NCBI GenBank assembly: GCA_032173965.1
Contig: CM063299.1
Span: 496,001 to 560,000, forward strand
Source: Sitta carolinensis
Lineage: Eukaryota; Chordata; Aves; Passeriformes; Sittidae
Reading direction: 5' to 3'
DNA length: 64,000 nucleotides
Made by a program: the position numbers and the translations under genes. The notes beneath the pieces are model-generated. The model was given only the letters and a program-made list of their open reading frames with translations. It was not told where the DNA came from and did no database searches. This document shows positions 13,401 through 28,400 of the stretch, one piece after another (the stretch's first letter is position 1; each line of letters starts with the position of its first letter).

Positions 13401-16400
13401 TGCAGACAGGTGGAGTTCCTGCCTGGCACAGGACCTGCAGCTCCTGCCCCACGAGCCCCCGGGCTCTGCAGCCCCTGCTCCAGGCCAAGGCACAAGGTGC
13501 TCTGCTGGTGTGTGCATGGACTTACCTGTGCCAGCCCTGACAAAGCCCAGCCAGCACTGTGACCCAGGCCTGGGATCAGGTGGCTGCACAGGAGACTCCT
13601 GCTTTCTCAGCTGCTGTAAGTCCCAGGATGAGCAGTGTCTCCAAATCCCCTGTAAACTTTAGGGTCTGATCCTCCCAGAAAATCCTTGCTTCTTTGTCAA
13701 GGAGAATAAAACTGAACATGCTGTTTGAGAACTAGCTCAAATGCCTTCTTGCACAAAAGGAATTTGTATTCACTGATGACATGAGGTGGTTTGGTGCTTG
13801 GGAATTCATTTCGTTTCCTTGGAAGGGCCTTTATTTATCTATTGTTAAGTTTGTGCTTCCAAGCCAGGAAAACTTAGCCCAGGGAGTTCTTGGTTTTTTA
13901 AGAGTTTATGGTTGTTTTTTTTTTCCTAATAACAACATTATGAGCAAGCATTGTGGCCAGTAAAAATATCCTCACTTCAGGAGCAAAACTGCTTTTGGCT
14001 AGTCAAGCAATCTTTTTTGTTTCAGTCAGTTTGCAAGCCCAGGGGAGTATTTTGAAATCTTCCTCTGTAAAACACAGAGTAAATATGAAATTCCCCACCT
14101 CAACTCCATTTCCCCTAAGATAACAAGTCTCACCACATAAAGGAAACCTAAGCTGTACCTGTTAATCACAATTATCTCTCAGTGAAATTTATTATAGGTT
14201 TGGGGTTTTAACCTCCTTACAAAAATGTGGCTTGTCACTTGCAGGTACTTCCCAGGATATTACTTCAATATTTTCTCAGATGCCTGATTTGGTTTTTTTT
14301 CAAACAAAGCAGAACAGAGGCACTTACTGTTATCGTGCTTGTGTCCAGGATAAATAATTCTGAAGACATAGTCTGTGGATGTGTCCTCAGCTGGCATCTC
14401 CTCCAGGTCCACTGATTTGTTGCTGTTCCGTTTTCGAAGCTTTGGAAACACCTTGCCCTAGAGAAAATAATAATTCCACACATTCAGCTATGAGTGACTA
14501 ACAGAGTACAACAAACTAAGTACTGCAGACCTCTGGCATCTTAAATCTCCAACCTTTCAATGTTGGGAGGAGGCAAGGGAGAAAACAGTGGAGTCATACA
14601 CAGCTAGTGGTTTAGGGGTACTTAATACTACTTTTCTGTGTGCTATAAACCAGCCTTTTCTTGTAACCTATGGGAGCTGGGCACCCCAAGCCTCTGGCAG
14701 CAGCTCTGTCCAGTCCATCTGAGTCTCACTCCTATTGTGTGGGTTTGTATCTTGATGCAACAACAGATTCCAGCTCACTGCTCAATGGGATAATGAAGGT
14801 ATGAACAATTTTTACAGGCCATGTGTGTAAGAAGCAAACTGGACTAAATGGAGTTATTTTGCATCCTACTTTACCATAAAGCAGCTGGAAGTCAGTGCCC
14901 AGACCCTGTGGAGCAGAGATACCAACACCAGCCTCACCCAAGAGCTCAGCAGAAGAAGCAGTACCTTGCCCTGCTGGGACCACAGCGGGGGCTCCAGCTG
15001 GCCACGGGGCAGGAGCCCGTTTTCCAGGCAGGACAGGAAGGCGAGGAGGTGCCCTCCTTGGGGGAAGTGCAGCGGAGGCCTCTGGGTCCCATCCTGACTC
15101 ACCAGCACTAATGTCCATCTGCTTTCTCCTGCAAGGAGGACAAGGGGAGTCCACACTGTTACATCAGAGCCTCGGTTTTCTACTCTTGCCTTCCAAGTAC
15201 ATTTTATTGGGGATCATCTCTAAGTGGGGAAATGAACCTTTGTAAGGCACAGTGTGATCTAGGGATGATATCAGCCCTTTAGTCCTAAAGAAACTCAAGA
15301 TACAAACAAACAATGAAAGCCTCATAGAGTTGTCATCCTCTATCAGCTGGGACTGGAAATTTTAACACTCATTCTCACAGAACTAGTCAGAGGTGTTCCC
15401 AACACTGAGAGTGGAAAAGCAACCATTCAAGTGGCTCTGCTGTTCATGTATTTTTAAGAAATATATGCTTAAGAGTTATGCTTACGTTGCTGATGGCAGT
15501 GGATGCAGACAATCTGGCTCAGTGGCACAATCAATGCGTAGTCCCAGTAAACACTAAAAGAGAGGAAAGTCCAAGAAACATTGTTTTTTTCCATATTCAG
15601 GAATGCTCGCAGTTCCAAGCACCTGACAGAAAGACTCTGTTAAGTTAATAACTGCTTATTAAACTTGGTGAATTACAGTAAATTATTAGTCAGGTAAACA
15701 GCAAAAGAAAGCTAGTTTCTCTACACTGGATATTCTGGTACCAGGTTTGTACAACCTCTGCTTCCCTGTTCCCCTTCCTCTTTCCTGGTGCCTCCCTAGC
15801 AGGTTACACAGTGGATCCCATCTTTCCAGTGAGTACCTTTTCTCCAGTTCTGAATCTCCAAGGGTTCCATTCATCAGCTGGTTTGGAGTCCATTTTAATG
15901 TTAAACTATCTGCTGATTGATGAAGGGAGAGATACCCAGGAATTGCCTCCAAGTCATCTTTCTGTTCACAGAAGCAACAAACATAACACAGGTGACTCAA
16001 GTGCACAAAACATCTGCATAAAATATATGTTCCGGTCCTTCTATGCCATTCAAGTTCCAAGGGCTGCAGTATTTCCAAAATGCTGAGGGAAACCCTAATG
16101 GCAAAAGTACTGGTATACAATATTGCTGCCAGAAAGAGGGGAAAAACCACAACACAGCCAGCTGGTTTATGAACTACAGTCCAGTATGTTCATTCCTGCC
16201 TACAGGCCCACTGCTCATTGCCAGGGGTCCGGCAGTGAATGCATTTCTCACGTGTCAAACCCACCCCAGCCCAGGGAGCCAAGCAGAAGGCAGCTCTGTG
16301 CTGAGAACAGGATGCAGCGAGCCCATGACAGGTCTGAGCTCTGCCCCAGCTCCCCACGGCTCCTGCAGTCCCTGCCCCAGGCTGCAGGCACTCACGGGCT

Positions 16401-19400
16401 GCACCAGGACGTTGTTCTTGCCGTAGAGCAGGTGTGTCCGGGAGTTCTGGTGCAGGGACTCCACGTACTCCCGTGCCGAGGCAGCGAAGCGATCTTCGGA
16501 CGTGCTGCCGCTGGAGTGGCGCTTCCGGATCTGCACGACACAGCCGGGGCACGTCAGGCAGGGCACAGCACGGGCACTGCCCCCTACGCAGGGCAACTCC
16601 TGTGCAGCCACCAGGGTTTGCAGAGAAATCACCTGGACTCTCAGCTCAGAATCTCTGGGGAACTACCTGCTCAGATCACAACTGTCAAAAGCCACAGAAT
16701 TTAGTGCTGATCTCAAACTTTTCTGCATACAGATACAGAGTGCACTGTGTCACAAAGGGACCTCTACTCCATGACAAAGCTCCATTACAGAAGAGAGAAG
16801 AAAGGCTGTTCCAGATTCAGGTATGTCCCTCATGGGCTGTTTTACTAGCAGCCTGTGCCCTAATCAGACAGAGGTGCAGAGTCAATACCTACTCCCAGGG
16901 CCGGGCGCTTGGAGGGCGAGTCCTGGCGGCCGTGCGCGCCGTGGATCCGGTGCCGCTGCACCAGCTCGTCGGCTGACGGGTCTGTCCAGTAGTGGTCAGC
17001 TGTCTTGAGCTTGGTGTACTCCAGAGCACAGGGTCCAACTAGCAAAAGAGACCAAGGCAGAAACCTTCTGAGCCTGTTCAGAGACATACCCAGTGCTATC
17101 CTGCTGGCTGAGCACTGAAGGTGAGAGGTCCTTCTCAAGCCAAGTGAATAGGAATGGTCACCCATCCTACAGGGTCAGCCCTCAATACAGACAATATCAT
17201 AATGTATCACTCCCATTAGCCAGGGCTGTATAACAGTATTCCTGTAGGACACAGCACCCTGCCACGGCGGCCATTAGCAGTTACAAACTGCCAGTGAGCA
17301 CTCAGTAAAAATCCATTCCCATTCTGCTTTCTGATCCAACCAATAATTACTAATAAAACCAGATGATCAGTCTCTTCTGGTCTTGTAAGCAACAAAACAT
17401 CTTCACTGTTGCTCTATTATAAATAGTTAACAACATACAAGATATAAAATTCACCTCCTGTAACACTGTCATAATGTCAAATGCTTTAAGAAACTATTTA
17501 TTTTCTTCAGCACAAGGAGTAATCTTGCAAGAACTCACCTAGCAGAGAAGCCAGTATTGGGCCACAAACAGGATCTGCCAGTAAAGCTTCCTTTTCATAG
17601 TATTTACTAGGAATAAAAGATCAGAGCCCAGTTAAAAACATTAGTTGGTGTGAACCATTTCAAAACTTGGGTTTAGCTACAGGTGTAATGCAGTGGGCCT
17701 CTCAGTATGCTCATTCTGTCTCATCATTTTTCAACTGTGCTGGGTTTGGCAGGAGCTTGCCTTGTGCTCAGTGTGTTTACCCAGTATATTTGATTTGGGC
17801 CTTTGGGCAAAATTGCAATAGGGGAACAAACAATAGTTCTCTACAAGCAATTTTGTCTGTTTTCCACAGAGACAAAACAATCCACACATTCTTAAACATC
17901 TCTTCCATCTGTGAGGAATCATCCTGAAACACTGTGAAGAACAATGAACTACTACATTGCTCTTGCAAAGACCCCAAGGTCTTGCCATTGCAGCAGGCAA
18001 GGTTGCTTTACAAGACCACATGGCCAAAAAATCCAAACACCCACAGTTCTTGAATGCCACAGTCCTCTGTGTCTGTTCACTAGATGGGGCTCAAACTCCA
18101 AAGCACCCGCTCCTCCTCCAGGACCAGCTGAAGTGAACATGGAGCATTTGAGCAGTAATGACACAAAAATGCAGGGCAACTAGCCTTATGAAAAGGTCTG
18201 TTTTATTCGCCAAGTCAGGTTCTCAAAATCACACCCCTGCAGAAGGACCTGGTCCTAACCTATCTGAAGGGATGGGGAAGGCAGTGAGGTGAACATCTAC
18301 AACCCACAGCGATGGAACAACTGAGAGCAAACTCCCCTGATGTGTCTCCTGTGCATTATGTGGAAAAGAAATTAAAACCCCTTGTAACCATGTGTCTGTA
18401 GACACTGAGGCAGTGGACTAAAATGCTTTCATTAACTGTCTCTGGGACATGGCCAACCCTCCCTCTGTCTCTTCTGCACACAGCTCATAAAATCCAAGCT
18501 GGCGTTACATATCCCAGAGCAACAGTTTGCTTGAACAGCACAAAGACCTTTCTTCTATTCTCTTGCTTTTAGTGGCAAGATACATCATGAAACTAAAGCT
18601 GATGACAAGGAAAACAGTAACACAAACTTGGAAAATACTGTGAAAATAAGCTGCTTTGCCCTTAGCTCTTATCCTTGTTCAGACCCATTGGCTCTGGATG
18701 AACAAGACCGTGTTGCCAGTGCAGAATGACAAGAGCCCCCCTGCCAGCAAACTGCCTTTCTGGGACCACACCAAGCTCTAGGGTCCCTTCCTTTCTCTTT
18801 TTATGGGAGATTATCCTCAGTGTGACCCATTAAGTCTCCTGTATCACGGGTTATGGGAGGGCAGGAAGGGTGGGAGTTAAGAGCCACTCCTTGGCAAACC
18901 ACAGCTGATAGTGGGCAGCAGGAAGCAAGCACAGAACAGAGAAGACTCATCTTTGCCTCTTAAAGAGTCTGTGGGGAATACATCCATAAAGCATTGATGC
19001 TCTTCTCTGGTTTGCAAGGGAAGACTTTTGCTTTACACAAAGCTCAATTCTTTTTAAAAGGAAACATCATCAAAGAACCTGTTTTCACAACCCTAAGGTT
19101 TTATGTCACTAGCTCCTCCTGTTCTATTTCTCCTTTCTTTCATCTACAAAAGGCATTTTCCTCCTTTTCCTCCCTCGCATCCTAAAGTTTTAAAGGATTA
19201 TTTTCAACTCATGACCTATTAGAAGATATTCTATTCCACTAGGGTCTAGGTCTCATTAGAATATGGGCACCTAATATACTTGAAGTTAGGTTTGTAGCTG
19301 ATTTCTGGAAAGCTGAATGCCTGTTAATGTTTTTTTGTAAGCCTGAAACCCTGTCAAAGATGAAAAACTGAAGTACAATTTTTTCTAAATACCTATGTAA

Positions 19401-22400
19401 CTGGTTTTCATCTTACCAGAAGCCTGCACACAGAGGTGTGCTGAGGACTTCTGATGAAATCCCTTGCTGCAGACCCCTAAATACATCAGTCCAATAAATC
19501 CCCGTGCTTCTGCTGCCTTCCTTACCTGCAGTTATCAACAATGTACTGCACAATCTTGTCCAGCACCTTCTCAATCAAGGCTGTCCGAACCCAGATGTGC
19601 CTGATGGCCTGAGCTGTCAGGACAGGGGTTTTGCTCGTGGTTGATCCCTGCCTTTTGAGGGGTTCCTGCCCATTTGGCTGATTTTTCCTGCAAAAAGACA
19701 TAAAATAAAAGTAGTCAGAATCTGCACTGTTTGATGACAGCTCCATCTGTGAAACCCATCCTCCTGCACCAGGGAACAGTGCAGCTGCAGGAGAAAGGTG
19801 GCTACAAAGAACAGGGGCACATGCCTTGGCTCTCCACACACTGCCCTGGGCTGGGGGGAACAGGAGCCCCCAACACACAAAATTTGTCCAAGAGAAACCA
19901 CAGAATTTAAGCTCATTTGCTCCTCTCTGTTAGAGGACACAGCCAAGTTCTCTGGTGGTAAGAGGGGTGTTTGTGTGGGCTCGACCAGGAGACAGGCTGG
20001 TGAATTTTCAGTTGAAAGCATCCTTCTTCCCAACATTTAAAGAACTAAAATTAATAAAATCTTTGTCTCTGTCAGTAGGCACAATAAAAAATATACCAAA
20101 AATAGGTAGGTATCTGTTAAAAACTACATAACAAAGTCTGATAAATTCAAGTCTAATAAAGATAAATGTCGTAAAATTACGTAAAATTACTTATAAAAAT
20201 ATAAGTACTAATTTAAATAACTGTCAATAACTGAAGACGAGCTCTCTCAGCAAAGCCCCTCTTACAGCAAATTGATCAGAGGCTAAAAGTTCCTACGATG
20301 TGCAAAGAGCTCACAGGGCTCAGCAGTGCCTACAAACAGAATTAAAAATGCTCTTATCCTGAGCTTATAGCACAAGACACTCATGCACTGTGATTCCATC
20401 TACAGAACCACATGGAAAATTTTAACTTTGCTACTCACTGCCAGCAACAAGTCTAAGACTTTCAGTAACCTCAAGTCCTTGACTCCAGGATTCTGTTGTG
20501 CTTAAGTCCAGTATGTACTGAACAGCTTTCCTATAATGTCCTTTTACCCATCACTCTTCGTATCCATTAATTTAACTGTTTCTGCTATGATACCTACAGA
20601 TTTGTTCCTGGTTTGGCAGGAGCATGCCAAAACAGCTTTTCCACCATGTCTGCTCTTGAGTGCCTCCTACCAACCCCTCCCTCCCCACCAATAGCCCAAG
20701 CTGGTCCACCATCCCCTGACTGTGAGCCCCCTCTGAAATCACCAGTAATTAGTCACTTCTGTTGCTGTGTGTGGGCTGAATGTGCTCCTCTGCTGTACTG
20801 AGAAGTGCAAAATGAAACACCAAAGCCCCAGCTCCCCATCTCTGGCCCTTTGCTCACTGCCAGCTTGATCAAACACAAACATCTACAGCCACTAACAAGA
20901 CAAAGCTGCCCCACCCGTGTCTGGACAGGCCCTGTGCACTCACGGGGCAGGCTGTGTCCCACACACCCCCCTGCATCCACCTGGCTGAAAACAGAGCTCA
21001 GCCTCACCTGCTCTCTACCTGCTGCTGCAGCTCCTGCACCTTCTTGCACAAGTCTCCAGCTATGGCACAGGTCTTGCCCACCTTGGTGAAGAGCGCGGCC
21101 ACCTTGTCGGAGCGCAGGAAGCCGGCAGCCCTGCGCTTCAGCATGTGCAGCAGGCACGCCTCCACCACACCTGCCAGGGGACACAGCAGACACAGTTACA
21201 GGCCACTGCCCTGCCAGCACCACCTGCTCACGGCCACGGGGCAGGTGTGGGGCAAGAGCGGGGCTGGGGGCACACAGACAGACAGACAGGACCCGCAATC
21301 TGATGAGAATGTGTCTAATCTGCAGCTATGAGCACGGGGGGACAGGGAGGGATGGCAGCACGGGGAGGGATGGCAGCACGGGCACAGGGAGGGATGGCAG
21401 CACGGGGCCAGGGAGGGATGGCAGCACGGGGAGGGATGGCAGCACGGGGAGGGATGGCAGCACGGGGAGGGATGGCAGCACGGGGCACAGGAGGGATGGC
21501 AGCACGGGGCACAGGGAGGGATGCACACGGGAGGGATGGCAGCACGGGGCACAGGGAGGGATGGCAGCACGGGGAGGGATGGCAGCACGGGAGGGATGGC
21601 AGCACGGGGAGGGATGGCAGCACGGGCACAGGGAGGGATGGCAGCACGGGGAGGGATGGCAGCACGGGCACAGGGAGGGATGGCAGCACGGGGCACAGGG
21701 AGGGATGGCAGCACGGGGAGGGATGGCAGCACGGGCACAGGAGGGACAGCACGGAGGATGGCAGCACAGGCCAGGAGGGATGGCAGCACGGGGCACAGGG
21801 AGGGATGGCAGCACAGGGCACAGGAGGATGGCAACGGGCACAGGGAGGATGGCAGCACGGGCACAGGGAGGGATGGCAGCACGGGGCACAGGGAGGGATG
21901 GCAGCACGGGGCACAGGGAGGGATGGCAGCACGGGGCACAGGGAGGGATGGCAGCACGGGGCACAGGGAGGATGGCAGCACGGGGAGGCAGAGGGCACAG
22001 GGAGGGATGGCAGCACGGGGCACAGGGAGGGATGGCAGCACGGGGCACAGGGAGGGATGGCAGCACGGGGAAGTTCCTCACAGCAACCTGGACTATCTCC
22101 TGCCTAGCAACCATCACAACAGCTCTTAACCCGGCAACTGTTTTGCTCTGTCTTTCAATTAGAAATAAAGACAAAAGAAAAGCAGTTTTCCGGATGCCTG
22201 GAGCAATGCAGCAATTTGATTCCAAATCTTAAATGAAGCAACCTGCCTTTAAAAATAACTGCAAAGAAGTGCATTGCTGTTGCTTAGGAAACAGGCTCTC
22301 TTCCCACCTTCACCACTTTTTTTTTTATTTCTTTAAAACAATAAAATATTAATGAAATAAATTTAGTGAAAAGCACAGCAGGCACATCTTTAATTATTAA

Positions 22401-25400
22401 TAAATGCTGCAGCTGCCACTGAGGGCAATTTCCCCAGTGACTGTCCCTAGAGCCCCAATATTTAATTATTCCGTTGTGACATTTCTGATCACAAGAACTT
22501 GGGTAAGATCAGTCCCCAGCTGCCCATAACACACACATAGGGGTCATTTGCAAAGGGTGAGACACTGGAATTTGCTGCTGGATTGCCTCAAAATGTATTT
22601 TCCACAGGACTAGTGATTAATGCATGTCCAGGTCTATGTGTAAGGCACCCTTGGATTGGGGGGCAGTTACAGCCCAGCCTGTATGACCCTCAGGTCTCTT
22701 AATTCTCCTACACTTTACCCCCAGACTGAGACTAACAGCACTGGCTGTCAGCACTCTTCTCTCCAGGCTCCTTTCTATGAGAATTATTCCAGAACAGCTG
22801 GAATACATTCACATCTGACTTGATCTGAATGTGCTTCCAAATACACTGTGGCTTTTCCCCACATAAACTACAAAACACCCAGGAAGGCCAGCACATCTTG
22901 TGAGTCAGATGCCCTCCCATTCCACGCCAGGGGACCGTGTGGCTGCCACGCTGGTGGCTCAGGGCAGCAGGGAGGGATCCCCCCACCCCCGGCTCAGCAG
23001 GGAGGGACCAGAGCTGGGCAGAGCTCTCCCTGCTGAGCCCCGCAGGGCTTTCCTCTGGCTCTGTCCAAGGCAGGCACTGATCTCACTGCACCCTGCCAGC
23101 ATCGCCCACGGCCAAGCTCAGGCAGGAAGGAAACGTAACACATGCTGAGCAAACTGGCAGAGGAGTCACTCCAGGCTGCAGAACCTTTCCAGAGACAGGA
23201 GAGGACCCTGGCCGTGGTGCTCTGATACACCAAACCCAGGGGATCCCCGGGAGCTGCACGGCTCAGACTGCTGCCTGAAGAGACAACACAAACTCTTCCA
23301 GGGGTTACAGTACAGAGCCTTTGGGACAGGGAAATGGGGTTATTTACCCATCTCTGGGAAAACAAACCGGTTTTCCCTTTTTGGAATCTGACACTCTACA
23401 AAGACCTAAAACCAGATGATTGAGCTGTTTTTGGTAACATCAGAAAGGCATCCCTGGGTGGTTTTGTGTACACACAGGTGCTCTGCACACATGTACACAT
23501 GCTTTTGGCTACAGGTATGTGTGCACACAGGTAAGTAACTACTGCACAGCCCAATGTGATCCCGAGCCTGCCTACTGTCACTGTACCTACAACAGACACG
23601 TACAAAAACTGACCAGAAAAAAAGGCAGCAACTCATCAGGCACAGAGTGGAAAAGCAGCTCTGCACTGGGAATAAATCAGCACAGCTCAGGTAATTCCCT
23701 TGTACGATTCAGTTGACAGCAGCCATCTAAAAATTCATTAACTCCAGACAGTTTTGAGGAACATTCTCTGCAGTACTCACTGCTGAATTTAATTACGTGT
23801 AGATATATTATTGATTTACAGTTCAAATAATCACGGTGCCCACCAAGCTTCAGAAAATGTCACTTTTTTATGACTTTACCACAGCTACTTCTTCCAGGGT
23901 CAGGTAAATAAGCTCGATTTTGTCCTTTTTTGCCCCTATGGAAATTCTGACATGACTTAATGGACTGCAAAATAAGAGTTCTGGGGCTGGAAGGGTGGTG
24001 AGTAGAGAAAAGAAAGCCTGTGGAAGGATTATTTATGGGGTGTACTTAGCAGATGAGATTTTCTTTAGACAGGAAGAAATACTGCAGCTAAATACCTTGT
24101 TTTCATGGAAACTGTGCACAGGGAATTGAATTCATGAGGCTGAAGAAATTAAAAACATGTGAAAAGAGGGGGATGATAAGGAAGCCATCAGATGCTCATG
24201 ATCTCCAGCTGCTCTTGCTTTATCCTGCTGATCCCAGAACTGCCCAGTTTGAAACCAGTTTTCTTGCCAAGTTCCAGCCTGCTGTGTCACTGGGACACAC
24301 AGGCTGAGCAGGGGAGACACTGGTACCCGAGTGCCAAGGGCTGCAGAGGACACATCCAAAACTTCTCCTCTGCCCCTGTGCACCCACACACAACCTGCTT
24401 GTGTAGGGCACACAGAACATGCTATGTTCAATAATTCCCTAGGGGAAAAAAAGAAAGCATTGAAATGGACAATTCCCAGTCCTAAGGTGGCTGGGAAAAT
24501 TATGGGCTGAAATTTGGTGACTGCTCCTCTTTAAAATCGTGATCACTAAATTTCAAGTATCTCGGCAACCTTCAGAAAACAAGTGTTAAGAGTAAATCAA
24601 AATTACTGAAGTTTCTCTAAATATTGAAAATGATCAAATTTGATGGCCCGGGATCAAAGCAAAATGTTTAACAGAGTTCTTTAAAAGGCACAAGAGATTT
24701 TATTTCACTTCTCAAGCTAAAAACACATGCAGTTCAAAAACTGTTTCATTTTACATCAGAGCTAATATTCACTCTGTTTTTTTCCTCCCCACTACAGCAC
24801 ACCAGTCATTAATTTAAGCATCATCTTTGGAGCACAATCAAAAACCTTCTAAATGCGCATGAAAAAATATTTGCCTCCCCCCAATTATGATCATCTCTGG
24901 TACACTCTCTGGGCTAATGTGTTTATCAAGTGAGGTAGAATATCTGTAAACTATTTTTTAAGCATTATTCATCATTGAAAATGTTTGTTTCCCAAATAGG
25001 AGCAGTAATACAGGGAGACTTGTGTTTTGTTTGTGAGAGATCTGCATTTCCATGGCAGATTATCTTTATTTTTTTTAAATATCAATGCCAAGGGTAGAAA
25101 GCCAAAATAATTAAGATGATAAACTGTCAGGTTCAGCAATGGTTATTTACATCAGTTTCTACAGAAGCTGCATTTCTGTGACTTAAGGAAAAAAAGAGAG
25201 AAAACTGAATTCTTTGTTTTCTGTCAAATCTGAATATGGTGCTATTTAGGAGGCTCAAGGCAATCAGCTGAAACCCCAAAGTGTAAGACATCTCTTCCTA
25301 AGGGGGCTGATTTTCAGAAGAATTGGAATGCTGTCACTCCAGCTGAAAACGATGAGAACAAGATTGTGTTTTCTTTCAAACACAATTAACTTTGTGCAAA

Positions 25401-28400
25401 ATGAATGAAATAGCCTCAGAACTAAGCCCACTGCTGTGGTTAACCCTGGGGTCATTAGCAGTGAGACTGTAAACCAGCACTGCCAGGCACTCCTGCAGCT
25501 CACACACCAACCCATCCCAAGTGACCCTGGGTATCTGCTCTCAGGAGTCACCAGCCACATCCTTGCTCCAAGGGGTCCTGCCTGCCACTGCCAGCGTGGA
25601 TGGAGACTCATCCATGGCCTCAGCTGAAGCTCTGGCTGTGCTCCTACAGACGTGTAAGGCCCTGAAATTTCAGACCTTATCAGATCTCAACGTGGCTCCA
25701 GAAAATGCAGCCACACAAGTGCCTTCCTACGGCTCTCCACCTGCAGAAGGAATGGAGTACTCATCTGCCTTAGGAAGCTGGGAAGTAACTCTTGCACTGT
25801 TCCATAGAAAGTCCAATCTTAGTCAGTGTTTTGAACGTTCATTAATGACAATCCTGTCACTCACTGCTCCAAACAGTGAAGAGGACCCAAGAGCCACTCT
25901 GATTCTCAGAACACACCCGTCCTTTCGCTGTCAACAGATACTCAGTGACACAGACCTATTCCAAATAACAGTTCCCTCTACTTACTTTTGAAGAAGGAAT
26001 CATCTTGCACTGATGATTATCCAAGCCTAGATGCCCCAGGGCTCTGTGAAAGGAAGCTGCAATGGATGGATCGGGGCCCACACATCAGATCTGGAGTGTG
26101 GAATTACAGCCTGAAGCACAGACATCTCAGAAGCACTTGTGGGTGATAGCTCTCCTTGCTCGGTTTCTGAGAACAATAAATTCTCATGCAGTCCAGATGT
26201 ACACAGACACTGCAGGAGCTTGAGAGCAGAAGCACCAGCATGAGACACAAATGCCAGCTCAGGAGTGCCTCAAGAAAGCAGCCATGGAGTCAGACTCTGA
26301 CCGGCCACAGCCTGGCACAAGCCAAGACTGTTTTTGAGTCTCTCTCTGAGCAAAGGAAGTGCAGGGAAGCTAAAGAGCTGCTGTAGGACTTGGAGGAGCA
26401 CATCAGAGGAACTGTACTGAGAAGGAGTGTATAACACTGCCCTACCACCTGGCACATCCTGCTTCCAGACCTGGAAGTCACCCACACCAGAGAAGGATGG
26501 ACCCTGCAGAGGTGGCACTCACAGCACTGCGTGGCTGCTGCGTGGATCTGCTGGTGCAGGGACCTCCTCAGCCACCATGTCCTGAGCCACCAAAGGGCTC
26601 ACAGGCTGCTCAGCTCTCAGAGAAGACTGGACTGGCAGCGGGGCAAGCCAGCACCTGGCAGTGTCCCTTCTCTCTGGGTCAGCAGCTGTCTGCTGAAAGG
26701 CCTCAGGCCACCTCTGATGTATTATTCACACAGAGAAAGCACCAAGGACTGCTTACTAAAGGGAATTCACTATCTCCAGAGCTCCCCCAGGCAGGCTCCA
26801 CATCCTTCTTTTGTCTGAAGGGCTGCACACATGACTAAATGCAGTCACAGATCCCATACAAACACCTTCAGTTAATATCCAGATCCAGCTCTGCAGTCAA
26901 GCCCTGTCACCTTTCCCAGTGAATGACTGGACAGATCGTGACATGGTTTTGTTCTTCTTTTTTAAAGATCTGTATTATTTAAATACAGCATTACCCGGGA
27001 AAAAAAACCCAGTCATTTTCATCAGTTAATAACAGAAGAAAAGCAACATGCATAACAGGGATGGAAGGGACACATGCAATGCCATCCTCAAACAAGGTTT
27101 ACAAGAAGCCCTAAGCATAACATTAAATACCATTCTGCAGCTCAAATCAGAACTGACCTTTTCAGTTCAGCCACAAAAGGATTCTGCACGTTTTAATTAA
27201 CGGGTTTAATTACTGGTAGCAGGTTTATTACTCAGGCCAAAAAAAGCTTTTTGTGCAGTTCATTCCATCCTTAATTTGAACTGAAATCTCATTGAAAAGC
27301 CAAATTCTGCATGTTTAACAGTGCCCAAGTTGCTATTTTTACTCATGTTTACTACTAACCTTTCCCCAAAACACAGTAAGTATATTCCCTCTGCTGGCAT
27401 ACTGGATTTACACCTGAACAACATATATTTTGATTGTGACACACACCAACTCTCCATAGCCCACCTAAATTCTATGGCAATTAGCTTATAGCATGGGGAA
27501 TTCAGGATTATTTAACTGAATACACTCAAAATATTATTCAAAGAGAACAAACTACTGAGACTCATTTCAAAGCAGATACTGGAAATGTAGAGATCATTTG
27601 GGTAACCATGTCTGAGGCACTCATAAATAAACCCTGTCTGCAGTATGAAGCTGACTTAAACAAGTTTTTTAATTGCTTCAAGCAGCATGTTACCATCAGA
27701 CTAAAGATGGGCAGCCACACAGAAAAGGCTTGGCAAACTGCAGGCAGCTTTTGGACAAACACTGCAGGTGTAAGGTGCTGAGCTGGACGGGCACACACAG
27801 CTCCCAGCAGGGCAGAACGTGCTCCAAAGGCGCCTGCAGCACTGCACTGGCCCCTGACTGCACACACAGCAGTGTGACTCGCTCCACAGCAGCCCAGAGC
27901 TTCATCCCACACATCAGCCACAGGCCACATGTGGCTCGGAACCACAGAGCCAGAGCTCCTAGAAATCAGATGGAATTGAGGTTGGTTATACGCTGGGTTA
28001 GGAACACACACACTGCGCTCGCTGCTTCTCCACGAGGATGAAAACACCGGCACTGCTCTCCTTCCCCAGAGCTCCCAGGCAGACACCACAGACAGCAGCA
28101 GAGTCCTCGTGTTTATAAATCCCTCCTGCTGGATGGGCACAGCTGACCTGCACAGAGGCACCATTCCTCCAGGCCAGCAAGGTGGCACAGAGCTGGAGCA
28201 TTTCCTCCAGGACAAGGGGCACATGCCATTTAATTGGCACCTTCAGCCATCTAGGACCTAGGGCAGCTAAGAACTGTTCAGCTTCTAATGCAGAGAGACC
28301 CTGAGATCAGCCATAATATATGTAAGAGACTCTAGCTAAACTCAGCCTAGCAGGAGAGTAAAAAGATTCAGAAGAATTCTATATTTATAACGAAGATTCA

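Noticed and set aside
21334..22072. CRISPR-like array
   Set aside because: Direct tandem repeats without unique spacers, in a vertebrate intron.
21303..22232. Six overlapping open frames up to 309 codons with GMAAR or CCHPS repeats
   Set aside because: By-products of the 18/25-bp minisatellite on both strands, inside an SGSM2 intron.
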